64,000 nucleotides of DNA from NCBI GenBank assembly GCA_015227615.1, contig JAALGZ010000014.1, positions 1,201,573 to 1,265,572 on the forward strand. Direction: 5' to 3'. Below the pieces are notes generated by a model. That model did not search any database, was not told where the DNA came from, and worked only from the letters and a program-made list of their open reading frames with translations. Numbering within the stretch: position 1 is the first letter of the stretch; each line of letters opens with the position of its first letter. Of the stretch, positions 7,192 through 19,300 are shown piece by piece. A program made the position numbers and the translations under genes. Source of the stretch: Labyrinthula sp. Ha. Lineage: Eukaryota > Sar > Bigyra > Labyrinthulida > Labyrinthulaceae.

Positions 7192-9582
7192 ATGAATAAA
7201 TTAAAGAAACTAGGAGCAAAACATGGAAAAAAGGTTACAAAAGGTGTTAAAATTGCATCAAATGCAGTAGCAGCACAAGGTAAAACAGCTATTGGAAGTG
7301 CCTCTGGGCAGCTTCAAGTACAAGCAAAGAATGCTGTTCACGCAGCAAGAAATGTTAAAGTTGAAAAATCAACAACTGCAAATAAACATTTGCAAGTTCA
7401 ACAGGTAGAAATATATGAAATATTACCCAGACAAGTTACCTTATATTGGTCTCCTCTGACGAATGTATCTGAGGAAGTTGTGTACAGAGTCAGGTTTTAT
7501 AAAAGGTACGACACGAAACAAGGCTGGACTCAGTCAGAAGATTTGAGTACTAATGGCTATACAATAACGGATCTTACACCAAATACTTCATATAAAATAT
7601 CTGTTCAAGCCAGAGAGAGTTCAAAAGATAAATATGGTCCAGATAGTGCTACTATATTATCAATAAAAACTGGGACAGTACTAGCAGAAGAAATCAGTCT
7701 TAATCGTTCAAGAGCGGAAACGTTTCTTTCAGCATATGAAAAATTTGAAGCTTATCCTGAACCACAGGTTAAACCAGATACGTATTTCAATAAAGCTAGT
7801 CGTACTGTTGATGGTGCGTTATATCTTGCCTCATTTACTGGGGTTTTTGGAGATGTTGCAAGAGTATTGACCCAAGCAAAAAAACTATCTGAAGTTGGTG
7901 CTGCTGGTTTGTTTCTTAATAATGAGTTAGCAGGTATTATTTCAATAGTAGCAGCACAATTGAAAGATATCGCTTTATCTATTGGTATTCAACCAAAACA
8001 CTTACTCGTTGGTATTTATTATCAAATGTGGCAGCAAAAGAAAGTTAGAATAACAAATCCAGCAATAGAGTATCAAAATCATACAATAAAAGGACAAGAG
8101 GTTAAAAATACAGTTATTTCGGAAAGAGTACCACATGGAGTTCTTACAATATTGGAGAAAGATTTAGTCTTAGCACGACTTGCATATAGAAATGATCCAG
8201 CAACTATCCAGTGGGTATTGAACAGACTTTCCATTCCTAATAAAGATCTAGAACTTATATGCTTTAGAGGCAATTCAGGTCAGAAGAAACCTGCTTTTTG
8301 TGTATTCGCCTCTAGAAGTTCCAGAGATGTTTATTTTAGTATAAGAGGTACTAAAGAAGTTGGTGACTTGAATACTAATCATTCTTTTACTGTTCAGAAT
8401 GTGCTTTTAAATATTGGAGGAAAAGTTCAAACAACTCAACTTCATCATGGTTTTTGTGAAGCTGCCAATTGGTTATTGTGTGGAGGAGGAGATACAAAAC
8501 CAAAAGAAATTGACAGGTTTGAGCCCTTTTCCTTAACTAAAGATAACGTAAATACTCAACCAGGAGCTGGTTTGTATAGAATATTAAAAGAGTTTTCAAA
8601 CAAAGGATATAAGATAAATATTAATGGTCATTCTCTTGGAGCTGGAGTATCTGTAGTGTTTTCCTTACTACTTTTGAGTATAGATCAGGATATTATGCTA
8701 AGAGTTACTGGCTTTGCTACACCTTGTTGTGTAAATGAATATATTACTGAACAACTTATTCATCAGTTTTGTAAAAACTATAAACTTCCTAGTAGGTTAA
8801 AAAAAGTTACCAAAGAAGAACAAAGCTTTTTTGGAAGAATAAACTTGTTGAATTTTGTTTATAGAGATGATGTTGTTCCTAGATTCAGTGTTCATTGTTT
8901 GAAAACATTTGCACTTTCAATTAAAGAAACTGAACATATTTGGACAGCTTATTTAAAAGCTGATACTCAAGCAGCAAAAGAAAGAGTTTTTAAGCTATGG
9001 GTACCAAACCAAAGAGCACAAAACCAAAATAAGAATGTAGTATCATTGCCAGAAAGCAAAGCAGAAGTAGTCGAAGCAGTTAATAACTTAAGAACTGAGC
9101 TGCAGAAGGACAAGCATAAACGCCAATATATTCCTGGAGCTATTTGTCATGCCTTTCATCATAATGGGCAACAAAAAGCTGCTATAGTAAGTGGGGCTTT
9201 TGGAAGTTTAAGTACTATTATGGCCTTTGAAAATTTGAAAGATGATCATTTAGGGGAGTCAATTTCCCGTTCTTTAAGAGCTATTAAACTTGCCTCCAAT
9301 GCAGTAAAGGTACCACAAGATTGGCAACCTGCTGAGTTCTCTCAAGATGGACAAGTGAATACAAAATGTGGAGTATGTAGATACCCAGTTGGGTGGAATA
9401 CCGCAGTTGCAGCTGGAAGTGAAACAGCAGAAGTTAAAGCTTCCGTGCATTGTAATGGTTGTGGGAAAGTTTGTTGCCCATCCTGCTGTTCGAAGAAAGA
9501 GCCAATATTGAAATATGGAATTGTTAAACCCTCTCCCGTTTGTGATGTGTGCTATCTTTCTCTAGAAATAGACACCATTTAG
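7192..9582 (+). CDS. Class 3 lipase with fibronectin III and FYVE-like zinc finger domains
   Basis: An intact, intronless 796-aa protein. Residues 1-60 are Lys/Ala-rich, with no signal peptide. Residues ~69-160 form a fibronectin type III domain (VTLYWSPL, YTITDLTPNTSYKISVQA). Residues ~320-680 are the alpha/beta-hydrolase core of class 3 lipases: IRGT at 384-387, LHHGF at 417-421, the nucleophile elbow GHSLGAG with Ser481, and YRDDVVPR with likely catalytic Asp559 or 560. The catalytic His is probably within H653-H657. The C terminus is a FYVE-like finger with pairs C726/C729, C754/C757, C762/C765 and C784/C787. The basic RRHHCR motif that binds PI3P in true FYVE domains is replaced by SVHCNG, so lipid binding is doubtful. 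Likely role: hydrolysis of acyl esters such as diacylglycerol at an internal membrane; substrate unknown. The start is the first ATG after an in-frame TGA at 7147, with A at -3. Confidence 0.88.
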   Translation: MNKLKKLGAKHGKKVTKGVKIASNAVAAQGKTAIGSASGQLQVQAKNAVHAARNVKVEKSTTANKHLQVQQVEIYEILPRQVTLYWSPLTNVSEEVVYRVRFYKRYDTKQGWTQSEDLSTNGYTITDLTPNTSYKISVQARESSKDKYGPDSATILSIKTGTVLAEEISLNRSRAETFLSAYEKFEAYPEPQVKPDTYFNKASRTVDGALYLASFTGVFGDVARVLTQAKKLSEVGAAGLFLNNELAGIISIVAAQLKDIALSIGIQPKHLLVGIYYQMWQQKKVRITNPAIEYQNHTIKGQEVKNTVISERVPHGVLTILEKDLVLARLAYRNDPATIQWVLNRLSIPNKDLELICFRGNSGQKKPAFCVFASRSSRDVYFSIRGTKEVGDLNTNHSFTVQNVLLNIGGKVQTTQLHHGFCEAANWLLCGGGDTKPKEIDRFEPFSLTKDNVNTQPGAGLYRILKEFSNKGYKININGHSLGAGVSVVFSLLLLSIDQDIMLRVTGFATPCCVNEYITEQLIHQFCKNYKLPSRLKKVTKEEQSFFGRINLLNFVYRDDVVPRFSVHCLKTFALSIKETEHIWTAYLKADTQAAKERVFKLWVPNQRAQNQNKNVVSLPESKAEVVEAVNNLRTELQKDKHKRQYIPGAICHAFHHNGQQKAAIVSGAFGSLSTIMAFENLKDDHLGESISRSLRAIKLASNAVKVPQDWQPAEFSQDGQVNTKCGVCRYPVGWNTAVAAGSETAEVKASVHCNGCGKVCCPSCCSKKEPILKYGIVKPSPVCDVCYLSLEIDTI

Positions 9583-10215
9583 CAGTAAAAGATTTGCCAA
9601 CCCTTGTACTTATCAATGTTTTTTACTTGTGATTGCTGTTGAATGAAACCTTAAGGTAAATAAATTCTTCGTACATAAAACTCACTACTGAATTCCGACA
9701 ACTAAATAACCAGTCAGTGTACTGTTGTCATTCGTTCCGTGGATTGCAGCAATTTATCATACGAGTCAAGAAGCAATTTTCGCAGCATGATTCCTAACCA
9801 GCCAAAGTTACAGATTGTCTGACAGAAAGAGTCATTGTAAAGCTAGGTAAGTTTGTTAGTTGTAGTCTAGCTGATGAAGACTAGGTTAACAACTTTTTTA
9901 AACCCCACTGTGGTACAAATAGAGAATTAGGTTTATTACACTACTTGGATAGTTTTCTCGTGTAATCAACTTCTGGACTTGTGTATAACGCCGTAAACTT
10001 GCTAAATATGGTGTAAAAGCTCTTTTGGTTTTTTAGAATTGTGCTAGGTCAGCTAACTTGTATTTTCTTAGTGTATTCGCTTAAGGAAAGTACTTAAATA
10101 TAATTAATTTTCCTGTTTTATGATTTTATTTTCCTTACGGTTATTTCATTTGTAATGTATTGATCTATTTATAAAACCAATATTTTTTTACTGGTTCTGT
10201 CAGTGTATTGTATAT
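9583..10215. other. Intergenic spacer between lipase gene and LTR element
   Basis: No gene seen. It should contain the lipase 3' UTR; an AATAAA at 9659-9664, 77 bases after the stop codon, is a reasonable candidate polyadenylation signal, though this signal is not universal in protists. The rest is plain AT-rich sequence. Confidence 0.4.
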
Positions 10216-10262
10216 AATTAGACACTAAGAAGTCAAGTGTATGACTCTCTCCTTAATGACTG
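10216..10262 (+). repeat. Old solo LTR, left piece (split by the young Copia element)
   Basis: Its 47 bases resemble the start of the young element's LTR (GACACTAAGAAGTCAAGTGT against GACACTAAGCAGTCGAGTGT). The matching remainder of this LTR lies at 15331-15583, giving about 300 bp together, the same length as the young LTR. Flanks TATAT (left) and CATAT (right, from 15584) may be its worn target duplication. Confidence 0.75.
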
Positions 10263-10562
10263 AGTCAGACACTAAGCAGTCGAGTGTACGACTCTCTCCA
10301 TACTGACTGTTTACACTTTACATAGTTATAATACAATATTACATTACTGCACAATTGGTGCAACTTTACATAATACATTTTTACTAATACATAAGCACCG
10401 GAAACAACAGATCGTAAAACCTTAATATCTCAACAACTACTGGGAGTTAGAAGACGTTACTTATATCATTTTAAAGCTGTTTTCAAGCTCTTTCAGTTAA
10501 TTTAATTTAATATACTTATCCTCATACACATACAGACGATACGGACAATTACTTGTCTAACT
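10263..10562 (+). repeat. 5' LTR of Copia element
   Basis: 300 bp, beginning AGTCAGACAC and ending TGTCTAACT. Compared base by base with 15026-15325, I find no difference. It is immediately followed by a sequence starting TGG, as expected for a primer-binding site. Confidence 0.92.
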
Positions 10563-10574
10563 TGGTTGCGATGG
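10563..10574 (+). promoter_or_regulatory. Probable tRNA primer-binding site of the Copia element
   Basis: TGGTTGCGATGG directly abuts the 5' LTR. TGG pairs with the CCA tail of a tRNA, the usual start of such sites. The tRNA is not identified, since none is present in this window to compare. Confidence 0.5.
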
Positions 10575-13500
10575 AAGTAAACGAAAATCAGAACGATCCC
10601 GTGGAAGAACGAACAGCACGGAGTGAAAACTCCAATTTAACCCAAGGAGAAACTCATTTACAAAACTTTCCTGCTTCAACTAGAACACTTACAAAGCTAG
10701 AAATTACAAATGAAGCAATTAACGAAGAATTCTACAAAAAAGGACGAAAAAGATTGGAAAACCTTTTACGATCAAAAACTGATCAAAATCAATTCGAACT
10801 TCTGAAACAAGGTGTTGAGATGTACCTGCTTGCCTTAAAATTGCAAATTAATGGAACATCTCTACGAAAATTCTTTAAATCTCATGACCGCAGCATCATT
10901 GATGAGCTGTTAGAATCTTACAATCCGCTTACTCAAAAATCTAACTACATTCTAGAGGAAGAAATTGATGATGAACTTTCAGATGACATCATTTCTCTTT
11001 GGAAAAAAGACGTTGTTTTCTTACGAACAATCCGAACCCCACATCGTTTTTGCAAAATCCTGCGACGCATCGGGGCTGTTACATTCTTACCTACACAAAC
11101 CAGAAAAAGAATTAACTTTGGAAACTTGATTTACAGCTGTTGGGAGGAATCAGAACCCATTACAGACTTCGTTAAACGCTTTGATTCTTTGGTACAACAG
11201 GCTAATCAGATCAAGATGATGCAAAATGACTCTGATTTACTTACACTTTTTCAAACTAAGATTCTCTTCAGAAGAAACAACAATCAGAAAATTTTTACAG
11301 TTGCCAACAATTTGGATTCAAAAGATCTACCATTAAAGGATTACATGAGTGAAGTGACACAAGCCGTACTTCAGCATGACAATTCAGGTTTGATCCCTTT
11401 TGATGCTCCAAGTACATCAGTTGTTGCATTTACAAAGAAAATTGTTTCTTCTAATTCAAAAGGTACATTGTGTTTCAATTGCGGTGAAGATTTTCCACAC
11501 AAAGGCAAACAATGTGATGCTAAAGGTGCTACCTGTTCTTACTGTGGTAAACCTAATCATTTTGCAAAGGTGTGTTCAACCAACCCAGAACGTACATTAC
11601 AACTTCCCAAGATGAAGAAAAACCCTACAAAGAAAACAGTAGCAGTAACTTCTACAAAAGAAAATTTTAATCCTTTCAGTTTCGCTACTTCTCTTTGTAC
11701 CACAGGTTCAAACTCTTTAGCTGGGCTAGATTCATGCAGCGATGTTTTCGTTTTCAGAAGCGCTGATTTTTTTACACACATGGATCAGAAGCCTGGTAAA
11801 CTTACACTTACAGAAAATTCTTGTAGCTACGAAAGCACTGGAACAGCCAGATTTGCATTCAAAGAATTTCCTTCTAAGTTTTTTACAGTACAGGCAATTT
11901 ACATGCCAAGTGCAAATTTCAACATTTTGTGTACCTACGATCTAGAGCAACAGAATGTTAAAGTCAACCATCGCTCTAGAAATGTACAACTAGAAACAGG
12001 AAACAAATTAAAAATAATTTTACTTGGAAAGAAAAGCTTCATTGAAATCATTCCACTAGGGAAATCAGTCTTACAAACCTCTGATCCAAATCTAATGCAT
12101 CGTAGATTGATGCACCTCTCAGAGGACAAACTTAAACATGCTGGTTTCATTAAGGGTTCTCAAAAACTGAACAGCTGCCAAGTCTGTCTTCAGACAAAAG
12201 CTAAACACAACCCAGTGAAGAATTTAATTCACAAGATGAAACTCTCTCCTGATTCCAAAGGTCAAGCTTTTTCAATGGACTTACTCATTCCGCCAAAACA
12301 CTCGATGAAACCAGTCAATGGTGTTGTGGCTGCATTGATTTTAGTTGACCTGAGAACAAAATTAATTAGAGTTGCTCCTTTAAGAACACTTCAATCGAAA
12401 GATTTACTTGCAGCTCTTTACTACCTTCTTTCTACACTCAAAACTTTACCAAAAACGATTGTTACAGACCGCCAATCTGGTTTTACGGCAGAACACTTTG
12501 TCAACTCAATTTCCGCAAAAGGCATTCATTTACGTTTTGTCCCTAGAGATCGACATGACACTTTCAATGGAGTTGCTGAACGAACGATTGGCATCTTAAA
12601 GGTCATGGCTTCAGCCGTCCTACTACAGTCTAAACTTGATGACTCCTTTTGGATCTACGCGGTCAAATTTGCAAGTTACATCAAGAACAGAGTGCATCAC
12701 AAAACACTTGGTGAATCACCTTACAAACTAGAAACTGGGCAAGAACCAAACCTTTCTTCACTTAGAACCCTTGGTTGCTGTTGTTTTACGTTAAAACCTT
12801 CTGGAACGAAGACAAACAAATTTCAAGAAAGAACAGACACTGGTCTCTTTCTTGGACTACAGGAACATTCAAGTTTCAACACAGCAATCATCTACAAACT
12901 TAGTACTGGAAAAATCATTTACCCTCAACTAACCGATGTTTGGTTCCAGGAATCAAGAACACATGATCAAATCGATCAAAATCCACCAACTTTCTCATTT
13001 GGTGACATCAAAATTGTTGACAAAACTGAAAATGACCCAATTTCTGAGGACGATTTTGAATCTGATGATGACGATGATTTCAGTCCAGATTTTGGTATAC
13101 ACTATGTACGTTATGGCCAGAAGTCAAATCAACAAGAAAATCATGATTTTGAGCATGATGATAATTTCGATGAAAATCCCCCTTCAGCAGATGTTCAACT
13201 CGATCAGGATCAAGATGCACATGATCCAACCCCATCTGCCGAAGTAACAAACCCTGAAACACCTCAAACGAGCGAAAACAGCAATGCTCGTCTACCAGTC
13301 ACAACGCGATCTGGGAGAAATGCAACGAAATTCGACCTAAATCGGATGTCAGCTTTCACGTTGAACACAACTGAAGAAACAACACACATCATCAAGCCTA
13401 AAACAAAAGGTCAGAAAGAAAAGCTACGGAAGAAGATCATTCAGTCTAGAATTGATCAGAAACCTTCCATTTACCGTGACACAAGAGGTCACCCAGACGA

Positions 13501-15012
13501 AGCATCTTACAAGAAAGCGGTCGAAAAAGAGCTCAAAGCTTTGGAAGAACGAAAGGTTCTCAAAGTGATTAATCGCTCTGAACTTCCTGAAAATGCTTAC
13601 GTTGGAAAATGCACGATGCTTGTGAAACAAAAACGCAATGGTAGTTTCAAAGCAAGATGTGTTTACAATGGAAGATCTCAGAAATTCAAAATTACACCTT
13701 ACCGCAGTTCTCCTACCTTAGACTACAACAGTCTTGCAGTTGCACTAGCAGTTGCAGCTCGAAGACAGTTCCATTTTAACACTTTAGATGTTAGTACCGC
13801 ATTCTTGTACGCGGATCTACCTGCTGGCACTACACTCTACTGTGAAATCCCTGATGGACATGAACTGAAACATGACAAGACTAAAGTAATGAAGATTGAG
13901 AAAGCACTTTACGGTCTGAAGGAAAGTCCCAAGCTTTGGTTTGACAATGTTTCTGCTACAATTCAAAACTTGGACTCAAACAAGCAATCTTTGACGAGTG
14001 TGTCTTCTACAAGAAAGATTTAATTACTTTACTTTACGTAGATGATGTACTGATGCTCGGTACAAAACAAGAAATTACAAACTTCTCAAAACAGTTTGGG
14101 AAAACTTACAAAATTACACTAGGAACACTAGATCAGAAAACAGACTTCTTAGGAGTTAACATTGAAAGAAAACCCAATGGAGACTACCAAATTGACCAGA
14201 TCAAACACATTGAGAAAATTTTAGAAAACTTCAAGGATTTCAAGACTAAAGACAAATTTACACCATTACCTTCTACTTTCGCTGAGGCTGTTAAGAACAA
14301 TTCCAATGCTAAAAGCATTAAATTTCCCTACAGAGAATTGCTTGGATCTTTAATTTACTTACGACTTACAAGATTTGATTTACTCTACGCGTTACATGCG
14401 CTTAGTCAACTTTCTGAACACGTGACAAGTTTTGCAGTAAAATCAATTCTCAACACATTAGGCTACATTAGTAGAACGAAACATCAAAAACGAATTTTTT
14501 ACTCAGATCAATCAAAAGGTGAAATTACACTTCTTGCCTTTTGTGATGCTGAATGGGCCTCTAACACACTTAACAGAAAAAGTGTTAGTGGTAACTTCAT
14601 TTACTTTGGTCAATCGCTCATTACTGGCAGAAGTTCAAGACAAAAGACAGTTGCTACCTCTGCTGCCGGAGCTGAGCTGATTGAAATTTACAACGCAGCG
14701 AAACATTTGCAAGGAATCTACGGATTGTGCATGGATTTAGATTGCAAAGTCAAGCTACCTTCAGTGATTTTTACAGATTCACTTAGTTCAACTAAAACCT
14801 TAGAAAAGACAGTTTCTCCAGAGCAAAAACACATGAGTGTTGCAATTCATTTCTTAAAAGGACTCATTCGTTCAGGAAAACTAAAGGTGATTTTCATCAA
14901 ACGCGAATTCAACATTGCTGATCTTCAAACGAAACAGAATCCAAGAGCTGAGTTTGAAAAACTTTGGAACATGACTCATTCAAGGATGAAGTGGCAGCAT
15001 TTGAAGATCTAA
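10571..15012 (+). pseudogene. Copia gag-pol coding region (fossil)
   Basis: Domains by approximate position: gag from 10571; two zinc knuckles of CCHC type at 11469-11577; protease-like region about 11720-11945; integrase zinc-binding part about 12090-12215; integrase core about 12250-12780 (FSMDLL, TDRQSG, GVAERT blocks carrying the D, D and E residues); an acidic linker about 13030-13270; reverse transcriptase about 13500-14250 (LDVSTAFLYADL, ALYGLKESPKLWF); RNase H about 14520-14950 (FCDAEWASN). The ATG at 10571 overlaps the primer-binding site. As a whole the region has about one break and otherwise looks well preserved, in line with the identical LTRs. Confidence 0.9.
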
Positions 15013-15025
15013 AAAGACCGCATGG

Positions 15026-15325
15026 AGTCAGACACTAAGCAGTCGAGTGTACGACTCTCTCCATACTGACTGTTTACACTTTACATAGTTATAATACAAT
15101 ATTACATTACTGCACAATTGGTGCAACTTTACATAATACATTTTTACTAATACATAAGCACCGGAAACAACAGATCGTAAAACCTTAATATCTCAACAAC
15201 TACTGGGAGTTAGAAGACGTTACTTATATCATTTTAAAGCTGTTTTCAAGCTCTTTCAGTTAATTTAATTTAATATACTTATCCTCATACACATACAGAC
15301 GATACGGACAATTACTTGTCTAACT
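15026..15325 (+). repeat. 3' LTR of Copia element
   Basis: By eye identical to the 5' LTR at 10263-10562. The usual polypurine tract just upstream is poor: only a short A/G-rich run before 15020. Confidence 0.92.
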
Positions 15326-15330
15326 GACTG

Positions 15331-15583
15331 TTTACACTCTACATAGTTATAATACAATATTACATTACCGTACAATTGGTGTAACTTTACAGAATACATG
15401 TTTACTGATACATAAGCACCGGAAACAACCGATCGTAAAATCTCAATACCTCCACAAATACTGGGAGTGAGAAGACATTACTTATACCATTTTAAAGCTC
15501 TTTTCAAGATCTTTTAGTTTATTAATCTTAATACAAATATTTTCATATAAATATAGACTATACGGACAATTACTTCTCTAACT
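15331..15583 (+). repeat. Old solo LTR, right piece
   Basis: It continues the LTR begun at 10216-10262. It aligns over its whole length with the young LTR (from TTTACACT to CTCTAACT) but differs at roughly one base in seven by eye, so it is much older. No second LTR or internal region of this older copy is present, hence solo LTR. Confidence 0.85.
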
Positions 15584-16034
15584 CATATTTCATAGTTGCG
15601 CACCAAGCCATCTTGGTAGTATTCAGTACGTATGTAAAAATTTTAAGTTAATGGTTTACTGAGATGCAAGGATACTTGCAAATATATCAGCAGAATAATC
15701 AGCTGAAAGCTCTATGGTGCTTAATGACGCGGTAGTTTTTTCCTTCAATGTAGTTATTGTTATCCCTCATTATTTGAAAAAGTCCTCAAAATAGTCCAAT
15801 AAATTATAGTTACTGTACAGAGTGTTCATACTCTGTATGTTATGTGTCACATGTCAATAGGGTGCAGAAGTAGCCTCGCGTACACAAAAGAAATTAATCT
15901 AATCAAAATAACTCTCAGCTATTTTTCTACTTATTTTTCTTATCCTTACGGAAGAGAAATTGATGTTAAGTCATGTAACCAAGTTAACTACTAAGAGTAG
16001 CTACATATGAAGCAGATGGTACAACACTTGAGAA
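15584..16034. other. Spacer between LTR elements and satellite array
   Basis: 450 bases of AT-rich single-copy-looking sequence with no gene or repeat recognised. It marks the border where the satellite begins. Confidence 0.4.
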
Positions 16035-16297
16035 ATGAAACCAAATTTTCTGCTGGCATGTGCACAAATGTCATTCTATTGGGAAAAGGATCACTTTTAT
16101 GCAGAAATTAGCTGTACAAGGGCACCATATGGAACTCTAAGTATGAAACTTGCTAAACATATGATATTTTATGGTAAAATGGCTATATGAAATGATTTTA
16201 GTCGAAAACAGGTATTAACGAAGAAATCTTTGCCTAATTTGTTACTAAAATTTTGAACTAGGTACTTTGTGCAACTGAAATAGCTGAATCGAACACG

Positions 16298-16320
16298 AAT
16301 ATTTTTTTGAAAAAAATATT
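16298..16320. repeat. AT-rich dyad (first complete example), present in every monomer
   Basis: AATATTTTTTT, one G, AAAAAAATATT: an 11-bp perfect inverted repeat with a one-base spacer. Later copies have a 9-10-bp version, or the alternative AATATTTT-ATGAA-AAAATATT, which keeps the symmetry although the sequence differs. A subset with GTATT on the right arm has one mismatch. Confidence 0.8.
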
Positions 16321-19300
16321 TTATGCTGATTCTATGGATACTAAAAGTAATTTGAGGTGGATTGGAAAAGAATTTGGCTAAGTTTTTATGGTGAAATCTA
16401 ATTTTTTAGTGGCATCTGCACAAATGTCATTCTATTGGGAAAAGGATCACTTTTATGCAGAAATTAGCTATACAAGGGCACCATATGGAAATCAAAGTAT
16501 GAAACTTGCTAAACATATGATATTTTATGGTAAAATGGCTATATGAAACGATTTTAGTCGAAAACAGGTATTAACGAATAAATCTTTGCCTAATTTGTTA
16601 CTAAAATTTTGAACTAGGTACTTTGTGCAACTGAAATAGCTGAATCGAACACGAATATTTTTTTGAAAAAATATTTTATGCTGATTTTATGGATACTAAA
16701 AGTAATTTTAGGTGGCTTGGAAAAGAATTTGGTGAAGTTTTTATGGTGAAATCTAATTTTTTAGTGGCATCTGCACAAATGTCATTCTATTGGGAAAAGG
16801 ATCACTTTTATGCAGAAATTAGCTATACAAGGGCACCATATGGAAATCAAAGTATGAAACTTGCTAAACATATGATATTTTATGGTAAAATGACTATATG
16901 AAATAATCTTTTCTTTAAATTAGGTATTAACGAATAAATCTTTGTCTAATTTGTTACTAAAATTTAAACTAGGTACTTTGTGCAACTGAAATACCTGAAT
17001 CGAACACGAATATTTTTTTGAAAAAATATTTTATGCTGATTTTATGGATACTAAAAGTAATTTTAGGTGGCTTGGAAAAGAATTTGGTGAAGTTTTTATA
17101 GTGGAAGCAAATTTTTTAGTGGCATCTGCACAAATGTCATTCTATTGGGAAAAGGATCACTTTTATGCAGAAATTAGCTGTACAAGGGCACCATATGGAA
17201 ATCAAAGTATGAAACTTGCTAAACATATGATATTTTATGGTAAAATGGCTATATGAAACGATTTTAGTCGAAAACAGGTATTAACGAATAAATCTTTGCC
17301 TAATTTGTTACTAAAATTTTGAACTAGGTACTTTGTGCAACTGAAATAGCTGAATCGAACATGAATATTTTTTTGAAAAAATATTTTATGCTGATTTTAT
17401 GGATACTAAAAGTAATTTGAGGTGGCTTGGAAAAGAATTTGGCTAAGTTTTTATGGTGAAATCTAATTTTTTAGTGGCATCTGCACAAATGTCATTCTAT
17501 TGGGAAAAGGATCACTTTTATGCAGAAATTAGCTATACAAGGGCACCATATGGAAATCAAAGTATGAAACTTGCTAAACATATGATATTTTATGGTAAAA
17601 TGACTATATGAAATAATCTTTTCTTTAAATTAGGTATTAACGAATAAATCTTTGTCTAATTTGTTACTAAAATTTTGAACTAGGTACTTTGTGCAACTGA
17701 AATAGCTGAATCGAACACGAATATTTTTTTGAAAAAATATTTTATGCTGATTTTATGGATACTAAAAGTAATTTTAGGTGGCTTGGAAAAGAATTTGGTG
17801 AAGTTTTTATGGTGAAATCTAATTTTTTAGTGGCATCTGCACAAATGTCATTCTATTGGGAAAAGGATCACTTTTATGCAGAAATTAGCTATACAAGGGC
17901 ACCATATGGAAATCAAAGTATGAAACTTGCTACAGATGTGATATTTTATTTTAATATGGTTATATGAAATAATCTTTTCTTTAAATTAGGTATTAACGAA
18001 TAAATCTTTGTCTAATTTGTTACTAAAATTTTGAACTAGGTACTTTGTGCAACTGAAATAGCTGAATCGAACACGAATATTTTTTTGAAAAAATATTTTA
18101 TGCTGATTTTATGGATACTAAAAGTAATTTGAGGTGGCTTGGAAAAGAATTTGGCTAAGTTTTTATGGTGAAATCTAATTTTTTAGTGGCATCTGCACAA
18201 ATGTCATTCTATTGGGAAAAGGATCACTTTTATGCAGAAATTAGCTGTACAAGGGCACCATATGGAACTCTAAGTATGAAACTTGCTAAACATATGATAT
18301 TTTATGGTAAAATGGCTATATGAAACCATTTTAGTCGAAAACAGGTATTAACGAATAAATCTTTGTCTAATTTGTTACTAAAATTTTGAACTAGGTACTT
18401 TGTGCAACTGAAATAGCTGAATCGAACACGAATATTTTTTTGAAAAAATATTTTATGCTGATTTTATGGATACTAAAAGTAATTTTAGGTGGCTTGGAAA
18501 AGAATTTGGTGAAGTTTTTATAGTGGAAGCAAATTTTTTAGTGGCATCTGCACAAATGTCATTCTATTGGGAAAAGGATCACTTTTATGCAGAAATTAGC
18601 TATACAAGGGCACCATATGGAAATCAAAGTATGAAACTTGCTAAACATATGATATTTTATGGTAAAATGACTATATGAAATAATCTTTTCTTTAAATTAG
18701 GTATTAACGAATAAATCTTTGTCTAATTTGTTACTAAAATTTTAAACTAGGTACTTTGTGCAACTGAAATAGCTGAATCGAACACGAATATTTTTTTGAA
18801 AAAGTATTTTATGTTAATTTTATGGATACTAAAAGTAATTTAAAGTGAATTGGAAAAGAACTTGGCTAAGTTTTTACAGTGAAATCAAATTTTTTAGTGG
18901 CATCTGCACAAATGTCATTCTATTGGGAAAAGGATCACTTTTATGCAGAAATTAGCTATACAAGGGCACCATATGGAAATCAAAGTATGAAACTTGCTAC
19001 AGATATGATACTTTATTTTAAAATGGCTATATGAAATGATTTTTTCTTAAAAATAAGTATTAACGAATAAATATTTGTCTAATTTGTTACTAAAATTTTA
19101 AACTAGGTACTTTGTGCAACTGAAATACCTGAATCGAACACGAATATTTTTTTGAAAAAATATTTTATGCTGATTTTATGTATACTAAAAGTAATTTTAG
19201 GTGGCTTGGAAAAGAATTTGGCTAAGTTTTTACAGTGAAATCAAATTTTTTAGTGGCATCTGCACAAATGTCATTCTATTGGGAAAAGGATCACTTTTAT

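Larger units (their letters stand above)
10263..15325 (+). mobile_element. Ty1/Copia LTR retrotransposon, young, nested in an older LTR (fossil)
   Basis: A 5,063-bp element with 300-bp LTRs that I read as identical, so the insertion is recent. It is flanked by the 5-bp duplication GACTG (10258-10262 and 15326-15330). The ends are AGT...ACT rather than TG...CA. Parts in order: 5' LTR, primer-binding site, gag with two CCHC zinc knuckles, protease-like region, integrase, reverse transcriptase, RNase H, 3' LTR. Integrase before reverse transcriptase places it in the Copia (Pseudoviridae) group. It is nearly complete, with about one break in its coding region. It sits inside an old solo LTR of the same family and about 700 bp from the satellite array. 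Confidence 0.93.

Noticed and set aside
10201-10320. Independent tandem repeat of ~45 bp at the left of the Copia element
   Set aside because: The two similar ~45-bp stretches are the starts of the old LTR and of the young LTR inserted into it, not a tandem repeat.
16280-16310. CENP-B box in the GAATCGAACACGAAT segment of the monomer
   Set aside because: Neither strand fits the essential TTCG....A..CGGG pattern; only the TTCG part is present.
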